NCBI GenBank assembly: GCA_037355855.1
Contig: CM074760.1
Coordinates: forward strand, 186,001-250,000
DNA from: Pseudo-nitzschia pungens
Taxonomy: Eukaryota > Bacillariophyta > Bacillariophyceae > Bacillariales > Bacillariaceae
DNA length: 64,000 nucleotides
Direction of reading: 5' to 3'
Of this stretch, positions 32,736 through 43,960 are shown in pieces; positions within the stretch are counted from its first letter, which is position 1; each line of letters begins with the position of its first letter. The translations under genes were made by a program, and so were the position numbers. The notes beneath the pieces were generated by a model, which saw nothing but the letters and a program-made list of their open reading frames with translations, ran no database searches and was not told where the DNA came from.

Positions 32736-33500
32736 ATGATTCAGTCCCGCAACTTCAAGATGCGAACGGTCACAAGCGTAGCGAAACGATGTGTTCTTTT
32801 CTTGCTCGTGGTGACCATTGCCGCTACCAACGGAAGGGATGGTGACGCCTCTTCTAGTCTCTTTGCTTCTGCAGCTGAATGCAAAGACAAAAAGGCCAAG
32901 ATTATCTTTGGTGGACAGAAACGAAATTATTGCAAGTGGGTCGCGGAGGATGCGGATGTCCGGTGTCTCGACAAAAAACACAGAAGGAAGCAAAATCAAA
33001 GCGTCGGGTCCGCAGTCGAGGGCAAGAAAAAGAAGAAGCCCCCAAAGTTTCTGAAGCCCCTCAAAAAGTGCAAGTGCACCTGCGAGAAATACATCGAAAC
33101 CAAAGAGACCGACGACGATGGCTGCCCCATCGTCACCGAACAACAATTCTTGTTGGGCTTTAGCCCGGGATTCGAATGTGAACAGCCAAAACGAGACTGT
33201 GTCTACAGTTATGTCTATACAGGATGCACTTTTGACGAGCTCGAATGCATGCCCTTCAATGTCTGCGACTGTTCGGCTGGCTCCTGGTACTGCTATCATC
33301 TCGACTGGCAACCTTGTGAAGACGAAGAAACCCGACCCCCCCGCAGCACACTCGGTGAAGGCGATCGACAACTGGTGGAAGGAGGCCTTCCAATCCCAGG
33401 ACAATCATGCGATCCCGACGCTCCGCTACCGAAAGCTCAAAGAGCTACGGGCAACGATAATCCTTGGGGACCCGGAGAAGAAGACGGTATACTAATTTAG
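32736..33500 (+). CDS. Secreted cysteine-rich protein of unknown function
   Basis: The frame gives 254 residues from the ATG at 32736. The ATG at 32760 would give the shorter and more typical signal peptide MRTVTSVAKRCVLFLLVV ending at IAATNG. The mature part has about 17 cysteines: an N-terminal AECKDKKAKI / YCKW / RCLDKKHRR block, a basic Lys-rich spacer, a dense KCKCTCEKY cluster, then FECEQPKRDC, GCTFDELEC, NVCDCSAGSWYCY and QPCED. The cysteine spacing and signal peptide suggest an extracellular disulfide-rich protein, perhaps for the cell wall or surface. The C-terminus is Pro/Gly/Asp-rich. No named family is recognised, and the gene stands alone between repeat-rich regions. Confidence 0.75.
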   Translation: MIQSRNFKMRTVTSVAKRCVLFLLVVTIAATNGRDGDASSSLFASAAECKDKKAKIIFGGQKRNYCKWVAEDADVRCLDKKHRRKQNQSVGSAVEGKKKKKPPKFLKPLKKCKCTCEKYIETKETDDDGCPIVTEQQFLLGFSPGFECEQPKRDCVYSYVYTGCTFDELECMPFNVCDCSAGSWYCYHLDWQPCEDEETRPPRSTLGEGDRQLVEGGLPIPGQSCDPDAPLPKAQRATGNDNPWGPGEEDGILI

Positions 33501-34418
33501 GTGGCTCCGTCAGCGCGGAGACGCCATCCGACCCTTGCGAGGAACACCAAACTAGAGCCTCGCGGTTTGATTTTGGTTCATCTCGTTTCGTCTTTTGTCG
33601 ATTCGGCAGGACGAGCTGTTTTTGTGAGGTGAGAACTTTGGGCGCGCCATTGATGGGAGGGGGTAGTGAGACCTAGGATGGCTAGTCAGAACGGGCGGTC
33701 CAAACAATCTGGAGGTTGATTCTCATTGGGTTTCTCGTTGTGAAGCTTTGCGAGGAAGACGGAATCAAAAACTGCAGCAAGAACAAGAACAGCACCCGCT
33801 AACGCAACAGCATAATTCATACTTTATTAAATCCTTATTTCAGTGTGGGCCAGTTGAATTGACCGTATCAATAATACTGGCAATTGAACTCAGGGCATAC
33901 ATTATTTAGATTATTCCATTTCGTATTACTATTTTTTTTTAGTAACGAAACGCTGACAAATCCTACACGTACTGCAAAAGCAACAAATGCGTTTTTCCGC
34001 ATAGGGGTAGATTCCTCCCCAATTTTGGATGAACGAATAAATAATCGTAACGGGGTAGTAATCCGCGATGATTCATGTACACAGTGCTCGTGCGCGTGCT
34101 ATGGTCAATGGGTATGAAATACTTCTAATAATAGCGATGATTCTTCTGCGAACCGTTTTACTGTGTTTTACGAAGTACTGCGTATTCAACAATCGATCCG
34201 ATGCCAGGGACTATCTTGCGGGTGTGCAATGCAATAGCGGCACGCCACCCTCAACAATCATGACGTGTAGTAGTAGTAATCAGCAAGTACGTGTACTGTC
34301 TGTATGCGGGTTTTTGGCAATGATTTTTCTCGTTCCAAAGGGTCGAATCGCATCGCATCGTATCGTATCGTATCGTATCGAAATCGCAATTCGAGATTCG
34401 AACTACCGCTCCTCCGTT
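33501..34418. other. Intergenic region between convergent genes
   Basis: This is the 3' flank of the secreted-protein gene and of the CobW gene. It includes a short TCGTA repeat at 34352-34380. Short frames such as 34068-34598 + overlap the CobW gene in antisense and are not supported. Confidence 0.5.
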
Positions 34419-36673
34419 TTAATAATTGACGTACTCGCTTTCCATTACGGGCGGAAAGCGGTTCTGCAGAACCACCTCTGGTGGAAGTTGCTGTTCTTGT
34501 TCTTGTTCTTGTCCTTGTTCTGGTTTGCCTCCGCGACCCACCACACAGATCGATCGGTATTCGTCGTATTCTTCGTCCGTGAGCAGGCACTTGTCTAGCG
34601 TCTCCTTGATTCGCTCCTGCTTGGAACGCTGCCCGAATCCCAATCCGATAAAGACGACCTCCTGTCGTCGGTCTCCGACTGTCTCGGGTGCATCGTTCTC
34701 GTTTTCGTTCTCGCCGACAATGCCCTCGCTGGGGTGGTTGCGGTCGTCAAAGTCCTCCAGAACGTACTCGTCGACTCCCTCCGGCCACTGGGAGCGGGGG
34801 AGCGTCGCCCACCACTGCCCGAGGCACTTGTATTCGAAGCTGGCCCCGGCGTGGCTCCAGTACATGCTGTTGGAGTGTGAATCGGCTGACCAGACGAATC
34901 CCTTGGACCTCAGGACCTGTCCCAACACCTTCCTGGAATTGTCCTCAACTACCAGCTTGTCTCCGACAGCGTCATTCTCCTCGTCCTCGTCGGGAAGACC
35001 CCGTGCGATGGGCAGCGTTCGCAAAAAGGAGAGCATGCGCTGGGGATGGAAGGGACGGCGAGCGCGGTAGACAAAGGTTCCGATGCCGGCGTGGGTCGAG
35101 TTTTCCTCGTGGTCGTGGGAATGCGAATGAGAATGCGAATGAGAGTGGGAATGCGAATGCGAGTGATCATGGTCGTGGGTCGGATCGTTGCACTCCGGAT
35201 CGTTGCACTCCAAAGAATGATCGTGGGAATGGGAATGATCGTGGGTCGGATCGGTGCACTCCGGATCGGCGCAATCGGAGGACGCCGAGTGATCGTGGGA
35301 ATGGGAATGGTCGTGGGTCGGATCGGTGCACTCCGGATCGGCGCAGCTCTCGTCGTGGGAATGGGAATGGGAATGCGAGTGATCGTGCGAGTGCGACTTG
35401 TCGACCACCGCCTCGCCGGCGCTTCCAATTGGAGCGACGGAGGCTGCCTGGACAAACTCACGGTGGTCGTCGACGGCCCCGGAAATAGCCACCCCGTCTC
35501 CCTTGGCAACTCCCAGAATCGATTCCAGGGGGACCCTCCCGTAGGACGATTCCAGCACGGTGGTGGTCGGACGGGGATTGAGGGCCTTGACCAGCTCCCG
35601 CAGTCGTCCCAGCTTGCTCATGGTCGACAACGCAGACGCATCATCATTATCATCAGTAGTGTTGTTATCGCCATCCTCCGAGTCCTTTGTTTCTTCCAGC
35701 AGATCGCATTTGTTCAACAAAATGACGTCGGCGGTTTCGGTCTGTCCCACCAGCAGATCGGCGACGCCGTCCGCGTCCGCCACCGCCTGGCCGTTGTGTC
35801 CGAGGATGGCCCGGAGGAGCTCCTGAGGGACGTCCTTCATCCACTCCTCGAGTTCTGCCTTCTCCTCCGTACCCCCCTTGACGCCAAAGAGCTCGGGGGT
35901 CTCCTCGATGGACGCCCGTTTGTTGGACGCAAAGTACGTCTCGAACATCTCGGCGTCCACCACCGTCACCAGCGTGTCCAATCGGGCCCGATCCATGAGC
36001 GCCATGCCGGACTGCTCGGCCTCCTGGAAGGTCGCCCGGATGTTGCGGGGGTCCGACACACCGGACATTTCCACCACAATGTGCTTGAAGGGCTTGAGGT
36101 GTTTCGTGTTGGGATTGGCGTTGCCTCGGCGGAGATCGCTGAGCGTGACCAGCTCGGAGATGCTGGTGAGCAGCTCGTCGCTGAGCGCGCAGCAGGCGCA
36201 GCCGTTCTCCAGCTGGACGAGTCCGTCGCTGCGGGGGCCTCCTCCCTGGGAATCCTCGCCGTTCTCCATGGCCTTGACGAGCTTTCCGTCGATGTTGACG
36301 TCAGCCACGTCGTTGACGACAATGCCGACGGGACAATCGCCCGATTTGTTTTCGAGCAGATGCGTCAGGAGGGTCGTCTTTCCGGATCCGAGGAATCCGG
36401 AAATCACCTGTGATGGGAATGATGCCATCGTCGTCGTCATCGTCGTCTTTCGCAACGGAAGCCTCCGGCTCGGCGGGGGTGGTCGTGGAGCAGAGCCAGG
36501 TTTTTCGGCTCTTGTTCATTGCGGGAGCACTGTTGGTGGTGGTGGTGCTCATCGTGCTCGTTGTCGCGGTGGTGAGCGACGGAAGCCACCGACGAAAAAG
36601 CAGAAATGGTGGGACTGTTGGTCATCGCCAGGGCCACGAGGGCCACCAGGACGATCAGGTTGGGAGGATTCAT
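34419..36673 (-). CDS. CobW/COG0523 G3E GTPase with a Cys/His metal-binding array and plastid-type presequence; two frame breaks
   Basis: The largest frame (34419-36455) holds the GTPase: Walker A GFLGSGKTT, the C-x-C-C motif ENGCACCAL, VVEMSGVSDP, base-recognition NKCDLL and a C-terminal CobW_C domain (FVYRARRPFHPQRM, then FIGLGFGQRS). Members are metal chaperones or insertases that move zinc, cobalt or iron to client proteins using GTP. Between the domains is a His/Asp/Cys array of about 100 residues in which the unit ADPECTDPTHDHSHSHDHS recurs three times with variation. Upstream, the ATG at 36673 opens MNPPNLIVLVALVALAM ending SA-FSSVAS, a diatom plastid-style junction, in another frame. 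A second frame carries the family-typical GIIPIT directly before VISGFLGSG. Joining them needs two +1 changes (about 36455-36625, and at 36408). If the frame breaks are real, translation could instead start at the in-frame ATG at 36440 without the presequence. Confidence 0.85.
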
Positions 36674-38851
36674 TGGTGGTTGCTTTTGCTAATTGTAAGT
36701 TGTATGTTGCTTATTGTGTGTTGATGCCTGCTGATGGTTTGGGATTTAGGGCAGGTTTGGAGTTTTGTGGAAGAGGATAGGATCGAATCGGATCGGAAAA
36801 AATCGGATCGAAAGATGGGAGATAGGCGTAGGCTCTTTCGGAGTTTCTGATAGACTCGATTGGTGATCCAGAATCAATTGATTTCTGAATGGGTGTTTGA
36901 CGTCGTTTTTGTTGTTGCCTTTCCGCAATGGCTGACTGCACTGCACTGCACTGCACTGCACTGTCGAATAAATAAATCGAAGTGACGATGAGAGAGTGAC
37001 TGAATGAGTAGATGAATCCGTTTGAGCCTAAAGGATTGTTCGTCGTTCCAACCGGCAGTTTGTTGACTAGGAAGTAGACGCTAGAAGTAGCCTACCGGTA
37101 GCAGAAGAAAGCTACAGTACTCGAATTGACTAGTTGTACGAACAACTGCTTCTACGGCACAACGTTTGAAGGGAAGTTGATGTTCATCTCGTCATCAGTG
37201 TTGCAGAAAGTCCCAAAATCAAAAATAGGCCATTTCGTAGAACTTCCGATAACATTTCGCGACAACGACAGACGTCACATCACTCACTCATCACGATTAT
37301 TTTCAAAATCATACCGGTAACCTTAAAATACCACCACCGTCATATTACTACCGTACGATACTTCTATTAATTTTCCCACTTCGTACGAGTAAGGTTACTC
37401 GTACGAACTTTGTACTCTTTGCTTCTTACTTGTGATGTCATCAGTCATCAGAGAGCTGGCGGCGGTACAAGAAATAAAGATGGCTTTTTTTAAAAAAATA
37501 TTTTTCGGAAGGCAATGGAGGCCAAAGTAGGCCTCTAGAACGTATGACGTAGTAGAAGTATTGCATAAGCCTTACCCTTACCTCCTATCTATGTACTAGT
37601 ACGAAGTATCTATCTACTTTTACCGAAAGGTATCTTGAATCTGGTATGTCCCTTCTGCCGTAAGGTTACTGGTACTGGTAAACGTAAGGTTACCTCCAAC
37701 CTCTTGTCATAAGTTACGTAATGGTATTCTTTGTCAACTAAAAACGAAACCAATGATCGGTTTTTGGATTCGAAAGGTTCTCGTCTCGAGGAATCGAATA
37801 GTACACGGGGCTTGATGATTATCAAGAAGGGAGATGACTCCCCTCGGAGACCGTCCTTGTGAAGGAGCGAGGGTAGGTGGGTGACTGCTTGCTTGCTTTC
37901 TCGGTTTGTCCAATGGATTAGAATGGGATGGGATGGGATGGGATGATTTTACATCGGTTTTCCTACGGGTACAAAGAGGAAACGACGGGAGGAACGAATT
38001 CACCTCATCATCGGATTCGTTTTTCTCGGCGAGGACTACACTACTCCAAGAGTCACGTACACCAGAACGTGAACCAAACGAACCAACACACACAAAAATA
38101 ACTCGAAATACGAAACGGTGCTCGGCGGACGGACGAGCGGAAGATCTTTCGGTGGCGCGTTCCGAAGGGATGGGTGGTCGACGGCTCCGTACCGAGTGGC
38201 GCGGGTTTGCGGTTGTCGTCGAACCGAGACGACTCCTCCACTCGACTCCACCAACAAGGGGAACCCTGGGTGTCTCGCGCAATGATGCCATGCGTCACCC
38301 GTACCCGATCATTGGAGAACAACCACGGCGAGACAAAGAAAGAGCGAGAGCGAGAGAACGCAATGATTGCGGTTTGGTTGCACGAGAGTTCTCTGCCATG
38401 GGCATTTGATGATTCCTCTATAAAATATGTTGCTTGCTATGGGAGTTGCGGTGACGACAATCTCCGAGCCACCGGCGTGAGTCGGACGGTGATCTGTTCC
38501 TGTGCCTGCACATGCACATGCACGTGCACATGCCATGGAATTTCATCGTCTCCGTCGGTGGTGCGGGACCGAGTGACCGGCCCGAAATTTGTTCGGGAAT
38601 CACGGAGCATGCGCGAGAACTACCGACCGACAGCGAGGGAGTAAACTACCCTTGACGATTCGATTCGAATGGATTCGAATAGATTCGTTCGTACTCCTGG
38701 GACACTGTTCCGGTCTGGCGCGGCGACTCGTCCGACACCTAGTAGAAGCTCCGGGACGATGCTGGCTGTCCCCACCACTAGTTGGATTCACACTGTTCCG
38801 GGCGTCGTTTGGGAGGGCTCATTCGGGTTCGCTGCTTGGAAGGAATGATCG
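36674..38851. other. Intergenic region, no supported gene
   Basis: Includes the presumed CobW promoter. Simple repeats are (TGCAC)n at 36938-36962, (GGGAT)n at 37924-37946 and CACATG/CACGTG runs near 38508-38535. Frames such as 37906-38409 + and 38174-38644 + overlap each other and minus-strand frames of similar length, with no domain in any. GTAAGGTTAC motifs occur near 37315, 37390, 37660 and 37690. Confidence 0.5.
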
Positions 38852-40618
38852 CTAGGTCGGTCTTCGAGAGAATAATACCAGAGCAATAATCGATAATTTT
38901 GATGCAAACCACACGAGCTCGGGATTCTGTTGGAAAGCCGCTAGGACAATCTCAGCATCCTCTTTCAACTCTTCGGATGCACATAGCAAGGCCCGACCAT
39001 CCCTTTTGACCGCAACCAAGACCACGTCTCTGTCCTTTGTCAACTCTTTGGATGCATATCGCAGGGCCCGACCATCACAATTCACCGCAACCAAGACCAC
39101 ATCTTTGTCGTTTCTAACCGCTTCGGACGCATAGGACAAGGCTTGTCCACTACTCTTCACCGCAGCCATGACCAGGTCTGTGTCGGCCTTCAAGGCTTCG
39201 GATGCATATCGCAATGCCTGTCCGTTATTCTTCACTGCGGCCATGACCAGGTCTCTGTCGTCCAGAAATTCTGGGGATGCATATCCTAAGGCCCATCCAT
39301 CATTCTTCACTGCGGCCATGACCAGGTCTCTGTCGGCCCTCAATGCGTGGGACGCCTTTCCCAATTCCTGTCCACGAAACTTCACCGCAGCCATGACAAA
39401 GTCTCTGCCAGCTCGAAAGTGTTCAGGTGCATAGTTCAAGGCCACTCCACCACTGTTCAAAATTGCAGCCATGACCAGGTCTCCGTCGGCCTTCAAGGCT
39501 TCGGATGCATATTGCAAGGCCAATCCATCATTATTCACTGCGGCCGTGACCAGGTCTCTGTCGGCCTTCAAGGCTTCGGATGCATATTGCAAGGCCAATC
39601 CATCACTATTCACTGCGGCCATGACCAGGTCTCTGTCGGCCTTCAAGGCTTCGGATGCATATTGCAAGGCCAACCCATTACTATTCACTGCAGTCGTGAC
39701 AACGTCCCTTTTGGACCTCAAGGCTCTGGACGCATATTGCAAGGCCAACCCATCGCTACTCACTGCAGTCGTGACAACATCCCTTTTGGCCCTCAAGAAT
39801 CTGGACGCGTATTCCAAGGCCCCTCCACGAATATTCACTGCAGCCATGACAAAGTCTTTTTTGGCCCTCGAGGCTCTGGACGCATATTGAAAGGTCCATC
39901 GATCACCATTCGTCACTGCAGCCACGAGAACGTCTTTTTTGGCCCTCAAGGCTCTGGACGCATATTGATAAGCCTCTCCCTTACTGTTAATTACTGCAGT
40001 CATGACCAGGTCTTTGTCGGCCTTCAAGGATCCGGACGCATATCGCAAGGCCTCTCCATCATTATTCACTGCGGCCGTGACCAGGTCTTTGTCGGCCCTC
40101 AAGGCTTTGGATGCATATTGCAAGGCGAATCCATTACTATTTACTGCAGTCATTACAACGTCTCTGTCGGCCCTCAAGGCTTTGGATGCCAAACGCAAAG
40201 TCATTCCATAGCCATAGATTTTTGCTGAGGCTTTTCCACCATCATAGTTCACTGAAGCCAAGACAATGTCTCTGTCGTTTCGAAACTCTTTCGATGCAAA
40301 TTCCAAGGCCCGTCCATCATTATTCACTGCAGCCAACACCACTTCTCTGTCTTGTCGTACAGCGATCCCAAAATATTTCAGAAACATGCCGTTTCGTGCC
40401 ACCGCAGACATGGCAACGTCTCTGTCCTCCAGGAACGGAGAGGGAGGGTCAAGGTATAGATCCCTCAGTGTGTTTCGGACATGCTGTAACTCTCGTTCAC
40501 TTTCAATACGTTCCAAGAACGCCTTTCTTTCGGTATTTGTTGGGACATGCTGTAACTCTCGTTCACTTTCAATACGTTCCAAGAACGCCATTCTTTCGGT
40601 ATTTGTTGGAATATTCAT
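38852..40618 (-). CDS. DUF4116 repeat protein, copy A
   Basis: The frame is intact and gives 588 residues from the ATG at 40618. The N-terminal module (FLERIESERELQHV, then LEDRDVAMSAVARNGMFLKY) is shared with the copies at 55 and 63.6 kb. It is followed by about 19 units of roughly 25 residues on the pattern 'L-x-x-D-R-D-V-V-x-A-A-V-x-x-x-G-x-A-L-x-Y-A-S-x-x', two of which make one DUF4116 domain. The units should fold as paired helices in a solenoid, suggesting protein binding; the function is not known. The C-terminus (EIVLAAFQQNPELVWFASK, then LSIIALV) matches the end of copy F. The 66-bp segment encoding TERxAFLERIESERELQHV is tandemly duplicated at 40485-40616. Upstream sequence (40680-40830) partly matches the flanks of the other copies. 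Confidence 0.9.
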   Translation of the reverse strand: MNIPTNTERMAFLERIESERELQHVPTNTERKAFLERIESERELQHVRNTLRDLYLDPPSPFLEDRDVAMSAVARNGMFLKYFGIAVRQDREVVLAAVNNDGRALEFASKEFRNDRDIVLASVNYDGGKASAKIYGYGMTLRLASKALRADRDVVMTAVNSNGFALQYASKALRADKDLVTAAVNNDGEALRYASGSLKADKDLVMTAVINSKGEAYQYASRALRAKKDVLVAAVTNGDRWTFQYASRASRAKKDFVMAAVNIRGGALEYASRFLRAKRDVVTTAVSSDGLALQYASRALRSKRDVVTTAVNSNGLALQYASEALKADRDLVMAAVNSDGLALQYASEALKADRDLVTAAVNNDGLALQYASEALKADGDLVMAAILNSGGVALNYAPEHFRAGRDFVMAAVKFRGQELGKASHALRADRDLVMAAVKNDGWALGYASPEFLDDRDLVMAAVKNNGQALRYASEALKADTDLVMAAVKSSGQALSYASEAVRNDKDVVLVAVNCDGRALRYASKELTKDRDVVLVAVKRDGRALLCASEELKEDAEIVLAAFQQNPELVWFASKLSIIALVLFSRRPT

Positions 40619-41684
40619 TTTTGCGTTGGTCTGAAAGTATGAGTACGGTACTTGTATTTCGTGATTGTTTTTTTTTAAAATTATATGAGGGAAGGTGTCA
40701 GAGTGTGCAATTGGTTTGTATTCGATTTTCCTCGGTTTTTAACTTTCATCGCCTTTTTTCACGACCAAGAATAAAAAATTCGTCACAGCCAAAATCCAGT
40801 CATGGAATGTATTGCTCACATACACGATTGGACCTCCCGTACATGCGCACTCGTACAAGGTTAGGTACGAGTAACCTAACCTTATCGTAATTACTCGTAC
40901 TTGTACTTCTGTTTTTAAGATGATGGAGACCTCCTTCCAGTAATCTTAATCTTTACTTCGTAAAATGAAAAGGACGCTTGGGGGCACTTTCGTTGGGGGA
41001 AAATCGGAGCATAACTACCGGGCGCAGCCTTTGGCATGGACAGGAGGTACGAGTAAGGTTAAGGCTTACGGTCATCCGACACCCTCTATTATTTTTTCAT
41101 ATTTTTTCATGCATTTTACCGTTTTACATTACAGTAGAGAGTTTTTTGGTGAAAATGACGAAAAGCAAAAATAGCCATTTTGTGGATATCGCCCAGATTG
41201 TATTTCAAAAATGATTGTTTTTTTCTTTTAGAAAAATGAGGTGTGGAGAACCCACGAACATTCTTGTGCCCCCACTCTACTTGACCCTACGGGTAGTTGA
41301 TCGGATCGAAATTACGATGTACGGTAAGGTTCTTTACTAATATTACTCCACATTGATAAGGATTACCGTTACAGTAGTTAGCATACGAATCGAGAAGAGA
41401 AAAATGCTGTATCCAGCAACAACACGGAGAGTTGAAATTCGAAAAAATGAGTACGGTATGTTTTCACCATATTTCTACTGGGTTTCTACAGACCTTTTGT
41501 TCCAAGATCGTCCAAAATTACAAAATTTTCCACGATTATTTTTTGATTGACACAAAAATTCTGCCACGATACTGCATTTAAATGCACTAATTTACGCAAC
41601 AACAACACGAACAAACATATCACAGCTCGATCGAAACAGTTGTTAACAGCAAACAGCAAACAGCTAGTAGCAACGATGCTAACA
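40619..41684. other. Flank of DUF4116 copy A, no supported gene
   Basis: Bases 40660-40820 resemble the flanks of the copies at 55, 60 and 63.6 kb (an ATGAGGGAAGG segment and CACGACCAAGAAT). The rest is AT-rich with GTAAGGTTA motifs near 40860, 41055 and 41325. Short plus-strand frames are not supported. Confidence 0.5.
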
Positions 41685-42835
41685 GCGAGTGGTTTTGCTA
41701 GGTTCGACGCGTTGTTTTTGTACTTTAAAGGGATACCCCAGCATCGCCTTGGATAAACAACAGTACAGCGAGCAGCAGCAAAACATCGATATACATCAAG
41801 CAGCAGCAAGCAGCAAGCACCGAATAAAGTACTGGGTTTTGCTAGGTTCGACGCGTTGTTTTTGTACTGCGAAATCATACCCTAGCATCGCCCTAGAGAA
41901 AATGGATACAGCAGGGGGGCACAGCAAGCAGCAGCAAAATGTCGATATACAGCAAGCAGCAGCAAGCACCGAATAACGTACTGGGTTTTGCTATGTTCGA
42001 CGCGTTGTTTTTGTACTGCAAAATCATACCCTAGCACCGCCCTAGATAAAATGGTTACACCAGGGGGAACAGCAAGCAGCAGCAAAGCGTCGATATACAG
42101 GGGGAGGAAAGCAAGCAGCGAATAACGTATGGGGTTTCGCTAGGTTCGACGCGTGGATTATGTGCTGTAAAGAGATACCCTAGCGCAGCCAAGATAAATT
42201 CGATACAGCAAGCAGCAGCAAAGCGTTGATATACAGAGGGGGACAGCAAACAGCAAACATCTAGATATCTAACAGCTAATAGCGACGGTGCTACTAATAG
42301 CGACGGTGCTACTAATAGCGACGGTGCTACTAATAGCGACGGTGCTAACAGCGACGGTGCTAACAGCGACGGTGCTAGGTCTGTCACGTTATTTTTGTAC
42401 TGCGAAATCACATCCTAGCATCGCCCCAGATGAACAGTCCAGGGTGGAGCAGCGAGCAAACAGCAAACAACGTACATACGGGGTTTTGCTAGGTTCGATG
42501 CGTGGATTATGTACTGTAGAGAGATACCCTAGCATGGCCAAGATAAACCAGATGCGCTGGGGTGGGACAGCAAACATCAAGCAGCAGCAACGCGTCGATA
42601 TACACGGGACAGCAAGCAGGGAGCAGCCGAAAACGTGTGGGGGTTCGCTAGGACAGATGCGTTGTTTTTTAACGGTAAAGAGATACCCCAGCATCGCCCT
42701 AAATAAAATGGATAACAGCAAGCAGCAGCAACGCGTCGCTATACAGTGGAGCAGCAAGCAGCGGCGTAGCATCGATATACACCAGGGGACAGCAAGCAGC
42801 ATCGCAGCTTTGATATACTATTCACTGCAGCAAGG
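41685..42835 (+). repeat. Degenerate minisatellite of about 147-bp units
   Basis: At least seven diverged units begin with a GTTTTGCTAGGTTCGACGCG-like block and continue through GTACTGCGAAATCATACCC, TAGCATCGCCC, and an AGCAAGCAGCAGCAAAGCG/TCGATATACA part. Unit starts lie near 41692, 41838, 41985, 42132, 42376, 42482 and 42639. The first three spacings are 146-148 bases and the later ones vary. It has no consistent reading frame. It lies directly between DUF4116 copy A and the broken copies B and C. Confidence 0.85.
42271..42378 (+). repeat. Nested 18-bp tandem repeat inside the minisatellite
   Basis: TAATAGCGACGGTGCTAC recurs four times head to tail, then two shorter units TAACAGCGACGGTGC. 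This expansion explains why the fourth minisatellite unit is about 100 bases longer than the others. Confidence 0.9.
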
Positions 42836-43260
42836 CGTATGTATTTTGCAAGACCAGTCCATTATTATTTATATTCGCTGCAGTCAAGACGACGGCTATG
42901 CCAGGGGGTGGGGAAAGAAGCAGCTTTGTAATACACCTACTAGAATAATATGGTAAAATTCTATTCTTTGGGAGTGGAGAAAGGAATGATTAAAATACGG
43001 TATGTGATTTTTGTTCACTCGGCGCCGTGCTTTGTTTTGGAGGGGTCATTGTGAAGAAGGGATGATTCTGGCGATGCGCAAACTCCATAGACTTGGGATT
43101 CTGTAGCCAAGCGGCAAGGACAATCTGCCCGTTACTATCGACCTTCGGGTCTACCGATGCATGCATGCCACATGCAGCCACGACCAGGTACTAGGTCTCT
43201 GTCGTTTTGCATCGCTTTCGATGCATGTGGCAAGGCCTCTCTCCATAATGCTTCACGGCA
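42815..43260 (-). pseudogene. DUF4116 pseudogene fragment, copy B
   Basis: Read on the minus strand, 43180-43250 gives ASKAMQNDRDLV, 43060-43160 gives IVLAAWLQNPKSMEFAHRQ (the C-terminal signature of copies A and F), and 42820-42900 gives VLTAANINNNGLVLQ. The pieces lie in different frames with stops and missing units between them. It is a relic of a DUF4116 gene with the same orientation as copy A. Confidence 0.75.
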
Positions 43261-43324
43261 ACTAAATTATTTTCCAAAAAAACATTGATCTACAAACCAA
43301 TAACAATCAATCCATCTACACCAA

Positions 43325-43960
43325 CGTCACCCTCCCTCTCCGTTGCCGGAGGACAGAGACAGTGCCATGTCTGCGGTAGGCCAAAAACGGCATGTTTCTG
43401 GAATATTTTGGGAATACTCTAGTACGACAAGCCATTGTCGTGGCTGCGGCAAGCAATAGTGTTGGATCGTGGGCCTTGAAATGTTCATCCAATGAGACGA
43501 CAAAAAAGAAAAGACAAGACAGACGTGGTCAAAGCAGCACCGATGAAAGCTTCGTACTTCGCACCGGTCGATGGATCTTGGATAATACACCGGAAGAGTT
43601 GCGAAACCACCGAGACGCAGTCGTGGCTGCAGTCAATCATCCTGGACCCGTCCCGGAATATGCGTCCGGAAAGTTGCGAAACGACGGAGAGACGTCGTCG
43701 TTGCGGTGGTGAATAGTTCTGTATGGGCCTCGAAATATGCATCCAAAGAATCGAAAGACGACAAAGCGATTGTCGTGGTTGCGGTGAATAATCATGGATC
43801 TGCCTAGTAGTAATGTGCATCCAAAGAGTTGCGAAACAACCGAGACACAATCCTGGCTGCGGTTAATAGCGATCGATTAGCCTTGCAATATGCATCCAAA
43901 GCCTTGTTCGTGCGGCTCTGTTGCAGAATCCAATCGCCATAGAGTTTGCATCGCAATCAT
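43325..43960 (+). pseudogene. DUF4116 pseudogene, copy C (opposite orientation)
   Basis: On the plus strand the N-terminal module is recognisable (PEDRDSAMSAV, then after a frame change NGMFLEYFGNTL). It is followed by a decayed region and then repeat units (DVVVAVVNSSVWASKYASKE, DDKAIVVVAVNNHGSA, NNRDTILAAVNSDRLALQYA). Stops and several frame changes interrupt it. It lies head to head with relic B and is the only plus-strand copy in the window. Confidence 0.8.

Noticed and set aside
41685..42378. Possible CRISPR-like array
   Set aside because: Units are long (about 147 bp), diverged throughout and head to tail, with no short conserved repeat alternating with unique spacers. The 18-bp repeat is contiguous, without spacers, and the context is eukaryotic.
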